Below, piece by piece: positions 1 through 7,249 of a DNA stretch of 13,831 bases. Origin of the DNA: Candidatus Poseidoniales archaeon (GTDB lineage: Archaea > Thermoplasmatota > Poseidoniia > Poseidoniales > Poseidoniaceae); contig QXYA01000157.1 in the NCBI GenBank assembly GCA_009887135.1, positions 1 through 13,831 on the forward strand, written 5' to 3'. The translations under genes were made by a program, and so were the position numbers. The number at the start of each line of letters is the position of its first letter. The stretch's first letter is position 1. The notes beneath the pieces are model-generated. The model worked only from the letters and a program-made list of their open reading frames with translations, had not been told where the DNA came from and made no database searches.

Positions 1-145
1 TTGACCACGCATCGTTGGAAATCATAGCATTGGTTGAATAATGTCACTGAACATATCTCTGCTTATCCGTCAGAGCAGAGGGGGTCTCTCCTATACATTT
101 CATTTTAAGCGATTCCTAAAGTAGTTGGAATCTTGGGATTCTAAC

Positions 146-1051
146 ATGGTCAGGGGGAACACTCTTTCTGAGTCGCCTAAAACAAAGGTGACCTTTACGA
201 TTGTTACAGCTGTTTTTATTCTGCTCCTATGGATTGGATTTGCGACTGATTTGTTTTTGCATAAAGCAAGTACAGATTCGATTGTTAACTCTGATCTCAT
301 CCCAGATATCCTACTCGGTTTATTCCGAATAGCTGGGGCATATCTCGCGTTTCATACCATCGTATTTTGGATGGTGAAAAGCCAACGACCAGCCACTATG
401 TACAGCATTAACTTTCATACTGGAAACGTTGACCAACATCAAGTAGAAGGGATTGAACGTTGTGTTACATTCAGTAGTTGGCAACTTATTCTTTGTGGAA
501 TATTTTTCTTCCTTGCAGGTCTTGTTAGTTGGTTGACCATTTTTGGAATGGGAGTTCCTTCATTCCTTAATCGGATTATTCCACTTCTGTACTTTATGGC
601 CTTAAGCGCATCGAGCTTAACGGCGATTGTTGTTCGATACGTCATCATTCCTGCCGATTTTAAGAGCAATAATCCTCTTGAGCATCTATTTTTGAAACAT
701 GAACAAGTGATGCATAACTGGACCATTATACTGCTTTCAGTTGAACTTATTCTTGGCTCGATAGAAGTGCTTCCAGAGGGCGTTATTCTTGGAGGATTCC
801 TTGGTGGAATTTATTTTTACTTCGCGTTTGTATGGGCTCGATACTTTGGCGAATACTTTGTCTATGACTTTATCGATCCGAGACCTAAAACTGCACCATA
901 TGCTATCGTAGGTTTAGTCGTCGCCTTCGGGCTCTTCTTCATGACAATGTATGCCTTGTATTTGGTGCTTGAATGGAATCAATGGGTTGGGATACCCTTA
1001 GTTGCTCTCTTTGTTCAGCGTTCTGTTCTGTTCAAGCCACCAACGAAGTAA
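146..1051 (+). CDS. Polytopic membrane protein of unknown function
   Basis: I do not recognise a family. From ATG 146 the product is 301 residues with seven or eight hydrophobic segments, roughly residues 15-38, 51-77, 112-135, 142-168, 191-208, 211-240, 251-275 and perhaps 281-297, so it is an integral membrane protein. The hydrophilic loop at about 78-110 (containing HTGNVDQHQVEGIERC) and the loop at 169-190 are the main soluble parts. No catalytic motif is evident. The start is uncertain: an in-frame TTG lies at 125, and a TATA-like stretch at 92-99 fits a leaderless TTG start better than ATG 146, which has no clear Shine-Dalgarno sequence. Its stop codon directly abuts that of the convergent fumarase. 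It appears monocistronic within the window. The reading frame is convincing; the function is unknown. Confidence 0.8.
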   Translation: MVRGNTLSESPKTKVTFTIVTAVFILLLWIGFATDLFLHKASTDSIVNSDLIPDILLGLFRIAGAYLAFHTIVFWMVKSQRPATMYSINFHTGNVDQHQVEGIERCVTFSSWQLILCGIFFFLAGLVSWLTIFGMGVPSFLNRIIPLLYFMALSASSLTAIVVRYVIIPADFKSNNPLEHLFLKHEQVMHNWTIILLSVELILGSIEVLPEGVILGGFLGGIYFYFAFVWARYFGEYFVYDFIDPRPKTAPYAIVGLVVAFGLFFMTMYALYLVLEWNQWVGIPLVALFVQRSVLFKPPTK

Positions 1052-2647
1052 TCACTTCGGGCTCGTCATGTCTTCGGGACGAACCCACTCGTCGAATTGT
1101 TCATTCGTTAACAAGCCAAGTTCGAGGGCACTTTCTCGTAGTGTGATTCCTTTCTCATGTGCATTCTTCGCAATCTTAGCAGACTTATCATAGCCGATAT
1201 GATTGTTTAGGGCAGTAACCAACATCAGTGAACTATCAAGATGTTTCTGAATCATTTCTTCGTTGGCTTCCAATCCTTCTATGCAACGCTCTCCAAACGA
1301 GACGCATGCATCACTGAGCAGACGAATACTGTGCAAGAGATTGTGAATCATCATTGGTTTGAAGACGTTAAGCTCGAAGTTTCCTTGACTTCCACCCATA
1401 GTAATCGCAGTGTGGTTACCCATAACTTGGCAGCAGACCATCGTCATCGCTTCAGATTGTGTTGGATTGACCTTGCCTGGCATGATGCTGCTCCCCGGTT
1501 CGTTTGCTGGTAGAGAGAGTTCTCCAAACCCACATCGGGGACCTGATCCAAGCCAACGCACATCATTGGCGATTTTCATCAAACTTACTGCAAGCGTATT
1601 CATCGCTCCACTGGCTGCAACGATTGCATCGTGAGCAGACAACTGTGCAAATTTATTTTCAGCACTGACGAACGGTAATTCGGTTCGTTCAGCGATGCGT
1701 CGAGCAACGTGTTCAGCAAATTTTGGATGTGAATTGAGTCCAGTTCCAACAGCAGTCCCTCCCAGTGCAAGTTCAAACAAATCTTTCTGAGCGAATTCAA
1801 TTCTTCGTAAATCAGCCTCAAGCATGTGTACATAACCACTGAATTCCTGCCCAAGCGTCAATGGAGTTGCATCCATGAGATGAGTGCGGCCTATCTTGAC
1901 GATGTCTTTGAAGTCCTTCTGCTTGGTTCTTAGTTTCCGTGTTAAACCTCGAACTGCTTTGAATAGACGATGCTCAATTTCTTCTGCGGCAGCAATATGC
2001 ATTGCTGTAGGGAACGTATCGTTGGAAGATTGTCCTTTGTTGACGTGATCATTGGGATGAACTGGAGATTTACTTCCAAGAACGCCACCTGCCATCTCAA
2101 TGGCCCTGTTTGCAATGACTTCATTTGAGTTCATATTCGTTTGAGTTCCAGAACCTGTTTGCCAAATTCGTAAAGGGAAATGAGCATCATGGTCTCCATT
2201 CATGACTTCTTCAGCCGTATCAATAACGAGTCCAGCAATTTCCGGGTCGAGAACACCTAGGTCTCGATTCGTCCTTGCAGCAGCAGCCTTTAGAATTCCA
2301 AATGCACGAATCAGGGGCTTGGGCATGATGTCTTCACCAATGTCAAAGTTAACCAAGGAACGAGCAGTTTGACAACCATAGTATGTGTCACCAGGGACTT
2401 TCATTTCCCCCATTGTGTCAGTTTCAATACGGAACTCAACATTTGATACTGGAGCCTTCGGGCTTGGTGGAGTATAGGTCTGCGAATAGGTTCCCTTTAC
2501 ATCGAGTCGGTTTCGAATGGCTTGAACAATCCATGCGCTGCGACCCATATTCTTCCCGCCACCGGTCCAACGGTCGAGTTCTTGTGCAACGTCTTCGGGT
2601 ATGCTGACCGATACGATTCGACTTCCGCCGATATTGTGTTTTCCCAT
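1052..2647 (-). CDS. fumC: Class II fumarate hydratase with N-terminal ribbon-helix-helix domain
   Basis: Interconverts fumarate and L-malate in the cytoplasm (TCA cycle). Residues about 70-531 match class II fumarase from end to end: the FRIETDTMGE start, GSGTQTNMNSNEV at 165-177, HPNDHVNKGQSSND at 197-210, GRTHLMDATP at 253-262 with the conserved His256, and the GSSIMPGKVNP signature loop at 385-395. The 531-residue length exceeds the usual 460-470 because residues about 9-48 form a CopG/MetJ-like ribbon-helix-helix domain (RIVSVSIPEDV strand, then two helices), joined by a Pro-rich linker (about 52-69). ATG 2647 was chosen over TTG 2659 because a TATA-like box is centred about 26 nt upstream. 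No ATG, GTG or TTG in frame lies between the RHH helix and the Met of DTMGE, so the fusion is unlikely to be an annotation artefact. Aspartase or argininosuccinate lyase is less likely given the fumarase-type motifs throughout. Confidence 0.96.
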   Translation of the reverse strand: MGKHNIGGSRIVSVSIPEDVAQELDRWTGGGKNMGRSAWIVQAIRNRLDVKGTYSQTYTPPSPKAPVSNVEFRIETDTMGEMKVPGDTYYGCQTARSLVNFDIGEDIMPKPLIRAFGILKAAAARTNRDLGVLDPEIAGLVIDTAEEVMNGDHDAHFPLRIWQTGSGTQTNMNSNEVIANRAIEMAGGVLGSKSPVHPNDHVNKGQSSNDTFPTAMHIAAAEEIEHRLFKAVRGLTRKLRTKQKDFKDIVKIGRTHLMDATPLTLGQEFSGYVHMLEADLRRIEFAQKDLFELALGGTAVGTGLNSHPKFAEHVARRIAERTELPFVSAENKFAQLSAHDAIVAASGAMNTLAVSLMKIANDVRWLGSGPRCGFGELSLPANEPGSSIMPGKVNPTQSEAMTMVCCQVMGNHTAITMGGSQGNFELNVFKPMMIHNLLHSIRLLSDACVSFGERCIEGLEANEEMIQKHLDSSLMLVTALNNHIGYDKSAKIAKNAHEKGITLRESALELGLLTNEQFDEWVRPEDMTSPK

Positions 2648-2669
2648 AGAGTTTAACAATTGAATGATG

Positions 2670-2677
2670 TTATTAAA
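2670..2677 (-). promoter_or_regulatory. TATA-like box of the fumarase gene
   Basis: On the minus strand this reads TTTAATAA, centred about 26 nt before ATG 2647. That spacing places transcription start at or next to the start codon, which suggests a leaderless mRNA and supports ATG 2647 as the start. Confidence 0.5.
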
Positions 2678-2712
2678 CCAATGCTAAGGGCATAGAAAGA
2701 CAATAACTGAAC

Positions 2713-2720
2713 TCATAAAC
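2713..2720 (+). promoter_or_regulatory. TATA-like box of the small membrane protein gene
   Basis: TCATAAAC is centred about 25 nt before ATG 2741, the spacing of an archaeal TATA box to a leaderless start. It shares the 93-base divergent spacer with the fumarase promoter. Confidence 0.35.
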
Positions 2721-2740
2721 CTCCAATCGATAGGCAATAT

Positions 2741-3130
2741 ATGGAAGAACAGTCCAACACTATGCCAAATCTAACAACGAATTACGGTTTATTTCTCCTT
2801 TCTTGGGGATTGATTGTAACGTATCTCTCTGAAGCACAATCGTTCACTTCATTCTTGCCTGCAGCGCTTGGGCTCGCCCTTCTCGTCTCCGGCGAAATGG
2901 CCAAGGTACCTGAAGGAAAGCGGAAGCTGTGGATGCATGTTGCCGTTACGTTCGGTTTGATCGGAGCACTTGGCGGTACTCGCTTCTTCATGGTCATGGC
3001 TGATGGTCTTACCTTTGCTAGTTCGTCAATGCTGATGATGTTCTTGACAGGATCAGCGTACACGGCGCTCTGTGTACGTTCATTTATTGCCGCACGCAAA
3101 GCGCGTGAAGCTGCAGAAGCAGAAGCCTGA
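2741..3130 (+). CDS. Small membrane protein of unknown function
   Basis: 129 residues. Hydrophobic segments at about residues 14-29, 37-52, 65-82 and 91-112 suggest four membrane helices, followed by a short charged Ala/Glu/Arg-rich cytoplasmic-type tail ending in AREAAEAEA. Between helices 2 and 3 is a conserved-looking basic loop (MAKVPEGKRKLWMH). The layout resembles small uncharacterised four-helix proteins with a 'SFT..LPA..GL.LL' second helix that I recall from planctomycetes and other marine bacteria; this is from memory and unverified. ATG 2741 is supported by a TATA-like box 25 nt upstream; a second in-frame ATG lies at 2762. The stop TGA (3128-3130) abuts that of the convergent coiled-coil gene, sharing a TGATCA palindrome. 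Confidence 0.75.
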   Translation: MEEQSNTMPNLTTNYGLFLLSWGLIVTYLSEAQSFTSFLPAALGLALLVSGEMAKVPEGKRKLWMHVAVTFGLIGALGGTRFFMVMADGLTFASSSMLMMFLTGSAYTALCVRSFIAARKAREAAEAEA

Positions 3131-3400
3131 TCAGAACTTACGTCGTACCTTTGCACTCGGTGCAGAAGTATTGGTGACATCGAAGTCATCGTCTTCTTGA
3201 ACATCGATGGAGACATCGATTTGAACATCAGAAGCGACTGCTTTGGTGCTTCCTTGCTTGGATTCGAGTTTGTCAATGGTCTTGACCAACATAGCGAATT
3301 CTAACTCGAGATCTTCAAGAGAGTCGCTTAGTTCATCGATTTTGTCTGCCAATCGCTTCGCAAGTTTGCGAGCTTTTGCCAACACACGTTCAGTTCCCAT
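3131..3400 (-). CDS. Small acidic coiled-coil protein of unknown function
   Basis: 89 residues with no recognised family. Residues about 4-48 form a long charged amphipathic helix with hydrophobic residues spaced as in a coiled coil (Leu/Ala/Ile/Leu across AKRLADKIDELSDSLEDL). It is followed by a polar linker and a strongly acidic patch (QEDDDFDV at about 68-75), ending in a basic KVRRKF tail. There is no membrane segment or signal peptide, so it is probably cytoplasmic, perhaps oligomeric or an adaptor. ATG 3400 has a TATA-like box centred about 26 nt upstream, so it probably has its own promoter although the cyclophilin gene ends only 59 bases upstream. The start, promoter spacing and coherent composition argue for a real gene. 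Confidence 0.68.
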   Translation of the reverse strand: MGTERVLAKARKLAKRLADKIDELSDSLEDLELEFAMLVKTIDKLESKQGSTKAVASDVQIDVSIDVQEDDDFDVTNTSAPSAKVRRKF

Positions 3401-3421
3401 GACCGTAGGGTCGCGTCAATG

Positions 3422-3429
3422 AATTATGA
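3422..3429 (-). promoter_or_regulatory. TATA-like box of the coiled-coil protein gene
   Basis: An AT-rich block in the 59-base spacer (minus strand TCATAATT) is centred about 26 nt before ATG 3400. This suggests separate, leaderless transcription from the cyclophilin operon. Confidence 0.4.
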
Positions 3430-3459
3430 ATGCATCGAATCGATGAAACAATAATGATT

Positions 3460-3942
3460 TCATTCAACGACGGTGCACTGAATGATTTTCTGAGGGACCT
3501 TGGGGCGGTCTCCAGGCAACTTTTGACAACCTTCAATTGTCTTCACAATATCCATTCCTTCGACAACTTTTCCAAAGACTGCGTGATTACCATTGAGCCA
3601 AGGGGTGGCAACTGTTGTGAGGAAGAATTGAGATCCACCTGTGTTCTTACCAGCGTTTGCCATTGAAAGAATACCAGGGGTGTCGTGCTTTAATGCCAGA
3701 GCAGATGCTTCGCAAGGAATCTTCCATCCAGGTCCACCAGTACCTGCGCCACGAGCCATTGGATCCTTTGAATTTGGACAACCACCTTGAATCATAAAGT
3801 CTTCAATGACTCGATGAAAGTGAAGTCCGTCGTAGAATCCTTGGTTGACGAGTTTGACGAAATTTGCTACTGTATCGGGAGCACTTCCGTGAAAGAGTTC
3901 AATCATGATGTTTCCTGCTGAGGTTTCCATTTGCACTTGCAT
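3460..3942 (-). CDS. ppiA: Cyclophilin-type peptidyl-prolyl cis-trans isomerase
   Basis: Catalyses cis-trans isomerisation of Xaa-Pro bonds, assisting folding. From ATG 3942 it has 160 residues, the usual single-domain length. Cyclophilin landmarks run in order: METSAGNIMIELF, PDTVANFVKLV, GFYDGLHFHRVI with the catalytic Arg of FHRV, FMIQGG, the GTGGPGW loop, LSMANAGKNTGGSQFF, TPWLNGNHAVFGKV and a C-terminal beta strand. There is no signal peptide, so it probably acts in the cytoplasm. An in-frame TTG at 3990 would add 16 residues and overlap the upstream stop as TTGA, suggesting translational coupling; I prefer ATG 3942 because the extension has no resemblance to the family. It is the last gene of a three-gene unit with the surface protein and the polytopic membrane protein. 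The symbol indicates the family only. Confidence 0.93.
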   Translation of the reverse strand: MQVQMETSAGNIMIELFHGSAPDTVANFVKLVNQGFYDGLHFHRVIEDFMIQGGCPNSKDPMARGAGTGGPGWKIPCEASALALKHDTPGILSMANAGKNTGGSQFFLTTVATPWLNGNHAVFGKVVEGMDIVKTIEGCQKLPGDRPKVPQKIIQCTVVE

Positions 3943-3986
3943 GGTTGGACCACAAGCCGATACTTCAAGAGCATTTGCTTCGTTTT

Positions 3987-5531
3987 TCAAGAAACAACGA
4001 CTGCCTCAGAGTAAACTCTGAAGCCAAAGTTCACTCCATCGGATGGCAAGATGCTGCATGTTACTTCATCTCCTGCTGCCAACGAAAGTTCAGTAGAATT
4101 GGTCGCAGAGAACACGCCATTGACGTACCATCGAGTTTGTGAGACGTCATCGTCACCTTGAGGATCAAGATAATCATAGGTGCAAGAGAGCGCATCTGAG
4201 GTTGTTGGCGCGCTTGGGTTGATGGTCACATTGTCAACTGCTGGCATATCAGTAAGATTTGACCAGAGAACGATTGGTGTGAGTAAAAACGCAGCTAAAG
4301 CACTTTGACCATTCGGAGCAAGGGCGCTCATGGTATCATTTCCTCCACCGAATCCGACGGTTGCTGCATTCCAGATGCCAAGATGCTCTTGCGTAAACAC
4401 ATCACCATCGCTTGGATCTCCATAGATACTCATGTTCGAACCAAGGCTTGCCCCAAGAATTGCCATTGTACCAATTCCATCTTCAGTCCATACGTACCCA
4501 GTAGGAGCAATTTCGACAAAACCGTTCATGCCGATGAAAGCAAGCATTGCGCTGGCTCCACCTGGAAGAAGATGTTCAAACGTATCATTCCCTCCACCGA
4601 AACTTACTGTCGCTGCATTCCAAATGGCAAGGTGCCCTCCAGTGAATACATCTCCGGGGATAGGATCGCCATAGACACTCATGTTTGAACCGAGATTCGC
4701 TCCAAGAATCGTCATGGTCTCAATACCTGTTGCAGTCCAGATGTATCCGGTTGGTTTTGGCCCGATGATGCCTCCAGTTCCAATGTAAGCAGCCATGGCA
4801 GTATCGCCTCCAGGCAGGAGTGATTCAAAGGAATCATTTCCTCCGCCAAAATCAGTTGTTGCAGAGTTCCATATTGCGAGATGAGTTGCATTAAATTCAC
4901 CGCCAGCAGCAGGGTCGTAATACACACTCATGTTGGCATTCATAGTAGAAACGAGATATGTCATTGTTCCAATACCACCTTCAGTCCAAACATATCCACT
5001 ATGATTCCCATCATCTGCAACAGTAAGTCCGCTAAGTAAATCATCCAGCCATTGTTGATATTCGAGTTCAGACCAATTTGGATCAAGGCCTTGTTTCTCA
5101 GCACATTCGACATTATCTGGGTGATAAGGGTCGTGATCGGTTGAATTTCTTGAACCATACTTGAAATTGATCATAATACAATCGTGATACTCTCTTGAAG
5201 TTCCATCGAACGTTGAGTCAGGTTCTGCATACTGTAGATTCCATGAGACCATGCCTCCATAGACAGAGATGAGAATCATAGCAACAAAACATGCTGGAAT
5301 GAGCCACTTTGCATGCTCCCCCCCCATAACAAACGACATTGATGGAAGTTCATCGACAACAATTGTCTTTGATTTTAATTTGTTTCGCTTTCGTCGAGTG
5401 ACAGTTCTGCGCGCACCCTTGTTTTCATCTTCGAGCGATTGTTTACTCTCATCTACGGTTTCCACTGAATCAGGCGTCTCAATGTCAGTCTCCTCATCAG
5501 ATTCTGGAACGATAGGATTTTCTTCAGACAT
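3987..5531 (-). CDS. Single-pass surface protein with three 83-residue repeats and Ig-like end
   Basis: 514 residues, family not recognised. Residues 1-75 are polar: an acidic stretch, then a basic one (RRTVTRRKRNKLKSK). A membrane helix at about 76-97 (WLIPACFVAMILISVYGG) probably anchors the protein with its C terminus outside. The outer part holds three tandem repeats of exactly 83 residues starting at 179, 262 and 345; each has GY-WT--GI-TM, a NMS-Y-DP block, HL-IWN-AT, FGGGND and L-P-G---A. A C-terminal domain (about 428-514) with a CTYDYLDPQGDDD/W-VNG pattern resembles Ig/PKD-like domains. About twelve N-X-S/T sequons lie outside the membrane, consistent with an N-glycosylated archaeal surface protein. 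ATG 5531 is set by a strong AGGAGG upstream; it overlaps the preceding gene by 8 bases. A run of eight G lies just before the membrane helix. Confidence 0.88.
   Translation of the reverse strand: MSEENPIVPESDEETDIETPDSVETVDESKQSLEDENKGARRTVTRRKRNKLKSKTIVVDELPSMSFVMGGEHAKWLIPACFVAMILISVYGGMVSWNLQYAEPDSTFDGTSREYHDCIMINFKYGSRNSTDHDPYHPDNVECAEKQGLDPNWSELEYQQWLDDLLSGLTVADDGNHSGYVWTEGGIGTMTYLVSTMNANMSVYYDPAAGGEFNATHLAIWNSATTDFGGGNDSFESLLPGGDTAMAAYIGTGGIIGPKPTGYIWTATGIETMTILGANLGSNMSVYGDPIPGDVFTGGHLAIWNAATVSFGGGNDTFEHLLPGGASAMLAFIGMNGFVEIAPTGYVWTEDGIGTMAILGASLGSNMSIYGDPSDGDVFTQEHLGIWNAATVGFGGGNDTMSALAPNGQSALAAFLLTPIVLWSNLTDMPAVDNVTINPSAPTTSDALSCTYDYLDPQGDDDVSQTRWYVNGVFSATNSTELSLAAGDEVTCSILPSDGVNFGFRVYSEAVVVS
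4284..4997 (-). repeat. Three tandem 249-bp coding repeats (83 residues each)
   Basis: Units begin at 4997, 4748 and 4499 on the minus strand, exactly 249 bases apart. The third is recognisable for about 72 residues before the C-terminal domain. The units share GY-WT--GI-TM, NMS-Y-DP, IWN-AT and FGGGND but differ at many codon positions, so the duplication is old and kept by selection at the protein level. Units 2 and 3 are closer to each other than to unit 1. Confidence 0.9.
5318..5325 (-). repeat. Eight-G homopolymer inside the surface-protein gene
   Basis: The coding strand reads ATG followed by eight G (Met-Gly-Gly-Glu, about residues 69-72), immediately before the membrane helix. The frame is open as sequenced. 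Gain or loss of one base would cut the protein off before its membrane and outer parts. Such tracts can be slippage sites, and are also common sequencing-error sites. Confidence 0.7.
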
Positions 5532-7137
5532 TGTTAAACCTCCTGTTTCCATCAAAGATAAGAGCCATAATAAGAGCGACTATAGCGAGGGGTAAGATTA
5601 GCTCAGTGTGTGATTCAGGATTCAAAAGTCCAATTGTTGCTTGAAGGATAAATGCCCCTCCAACAATGAAATTCACAGTCCAAAAGAGAAGTTTATCATT
5701 TCCAGGATATTTCCAAGAAACGTTGATTGTTTCAGCGTCAGGCTCAAGCGCATCAATCAGCTTCTTCTCCCAACCAGTCGTTAGGACCAAACCACAGATG
5801 ACAGCGAAGATGATATCATTATTGAACCAGCCAATAATTTGGAGAAGTTCTTGTAAAATTTCTGTGAATACAGCAGCGATTGCAACCAGTAGGGCAAGGC
5901 TGAGAAGACGGAAAAGTTTCTTTTCAGCATCGGTTTGAATACGAATTAGGCCGAATTTGACTGCGTGCATTAATGCAACACATGGGTAGATGAGATTATC
6001 TGTGAATCCTGAAGTCAATCCATAAATTACCACAGAGAGGGATTCCATATCATCAGTGATAACAGTTTCATTCAATACGCCACTGTTATCGTACCATGTA
6101 TACGAACCTGCACTCTCGGGAGCCCCTGTCATTGTGTTAAATGCAGCGAGTTCAGTTTCGATTGTAATGAATCGAACGAGGATCATCACCCACATGAGGA
6201 TGAAGTAGACTGCAAAAATACCAGGGACTCCAAACTTACGTTTCTTACGTATTGTTAAAGCAAGGTGATACAATGAAGAGAGACCTAATGAAATCATCAT
6301 GAAGGAGAAAATGCCCATGATAGTAGCGGTGATGAGATGGGTTGCCAGTAAGCCATCATACCCATACTGGACCACTGACCAATTCATGAAAAATGAATAC
6401 CACCATGTGTGGGAGCTACCATTGAAGAATCCCGGAACAAGAAATACCATGAAATCGCTCAGAATTACGACCGCCCCCAAAGCAAAGAAACCGCTTCTCC
6501 GAAGCGCAATGTGTTTCTTTTCCTTCGATTTCGGATCTGGTAGGAACAAAAAGAGACGGATTCCCATTGTTACACAAATCATTGAGCATACCATGACAAA
6601 GAGAATCGAATAGTTCGAATTGAACCCATCTTCTAAAGCACGTTGATCGGCAATTCTAGTAAACAGTGCAACTCCTGCAAACACAGCAACCATCCATGTC
6701 CTTCTAAGGAACGGTATCGGGATAAGCAACATCAAGAGTGTTCCGATGATGATGAAATTAAACCAAGAAGCAACGTCCTCGGTTTTCATTACATCGGTAT
6801 TTGTGCCAGAATATCTGAGCCAATCGAAGGATTCATTGAAACTCATTTCGATATGGATGAGATAAATCAAAAGCCAAACAACAAGCCAAGCTCCAATTCT
6901 TCTATCCCAAGGCGTCTTTTCCATTGAAAATTCTTGTTTGAGTTCATGTGGTTCAGTCGAATCTTCCTTATCTGATTTAAAGACTGAAGTTACCTTTGAA
7001 ATGAGTGAAAAAAAGGCGGTAATCAGCTTATCACGTTGTTTCATCGTTGGTATCAAAAACAATAACATGAACCCTAAAACCATGATGTTGAGTATGAGCC
7101 CAATTTCATCCAAATACTCAATGCCAGTATCTGCCAC
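5524..7137 (-). CDS. Large polytopic membrane protein of unknown function
   Basis: 537 residues, family not recognised. About 12-13 hydrophobic segments are visible: the first near residues 12-31, one near 83-99, a cluster of four between about 124 and 200, three more between about 215 and 325, then a long loop with Thr/Gly/Ser-rich and sequon-containing sequence (AFNTMTGAPESAGSYTWYDN, LNETVIT), and four or five more to the C terminus. A charged loop at about 50-80 (KSDKEDSTEPHELKQE) looks cytoplasmic. No transporter, transferase or protease signature stands out. The GTG start at 7137 lacks a Shine-Dalgarno sequence but lies about 25 nt after a good TATA box, so the mRNA is probably leaderless. 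The end overlaps the start of the repeat surface protein by 8 bases, so the two are very probably co-transcribed and may act together. Confidence 0.85.
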   Translation of the reverse strand: MADTGIEYLDEIGLILNIMVLGFMLLFLIPTMKQRDKLITAFFSLISKVTSVFKSDKEDSTEPHELKQEFSMEKTPWDRRIGAWLVVWLLIYLIHIEMSFNESFDWLRYSGTNTDVMKTEDVASWFNFIIIGTLLMLLIPIPFLRRTWMVAVFAGVALFTRIADQRALEDGFNSNYSILFVMVCSMICVTMGIRLFLFLPDPKSKEKKHIALRRSGFFALGAVVILSDFMVFLVPGFFNGSSHTWWYSFFMNWSVVQYGYDGLLATHLITATIMGIFSFMMISLGLSSLYHLALTIRKKRKFGVPGIFAVYFILMWVMILVRFITIETELAAFNTMTGAPESAGSYTWYDNSGVLNETVITDDMESLSVVIYGLTSGFTDNLIYPCVALMHAVKFGLIRIQTDAEKKLFRLLSLALLVAIAAVFTEILQELLQIIGWFNNDIIFAVICGLVLTTGWEKKLIDALEPDAETINVSWKYPGNDKLLFWTVNFIVGGAFILQATIGLLNPESHTELILPLAIVALIMALIFDGNRRFNNV

Positions 7138-7157
7138 ATTCTTACTTTCAAAGTAGA

Positions 7158-7165
7158 GTATAAAT
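7158..7165 (-). promoter_or_regulatory. TATA box of the membrane/surface protein operon
   Basis: The minus strand reads ATTTATAC, close to the archaeal TTTATA consensus, centred about 25 nt before the GTG at 7137. This is the best promoter in the window and implies a leaderless transcript covering the three genes down to the cyclophilin. Confidence 0.55.
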
Positions 7166-7199
7166 TAGATTCCCCGTCCTTAAGAAAAAAAGGAGGATT

Positions 7200-7238
7200 T
7201 TTCAATTTCATTTTTGAAACCACATGTTCATCAATGAA
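7200..7238. promoter_or_regulatory. Possible operator: two short inverted repeats before the peroxidase gene
   Basis: Two AT-rich inverted repeats lie between the divergent membrane-protein and glutathione peroxidase genes: TTTCAA at 7200-7205 with TTGAAA at 7214-7219, and TTCAT at 7227-7231 with ATGAA at 7234-7238. They sit just before ATG 7250, where a repressor could block transcription. AT-rich spacers yield such repeats by chance, so this is tentative. Confidence 0.2.
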
Positions 7239-7249
7239 ATACAGTTAGA

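Noticed and set aside
1..41. Open frame from the left edge ending in TAA at 39-41, possibly the tail of an upstream plus-strand gene
   Set aside because: Only 12 codons are visible and no motif can be recognised; the minus strand also has a short open frame running off the edge (ATG at 25), so neither can be supported.
2782..3276. Minus-strand 164-codon open frame over the small membrane protein
   Set aside because: It overlaps two better-supported genes, has Ser/Pro/Lys-rich random-looking composition and no promoter or ribosome binding site.
4305..4688. Plus-strand 127-codon open frame within the surface-protein gene
   Set aside because: It mirrors the minus-strand repeats, has no recognisable protein pattern, and is a shadow of a well-supported gene.
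7190..7197. Strong plus-strand Shine-Dalgarno-like AAGGAGGA
   Set aside because: No start codon lies at a suitable distance; ATG 7224 is too far and opens only about 22 codons overlapping the peroxidase gene out of frame.
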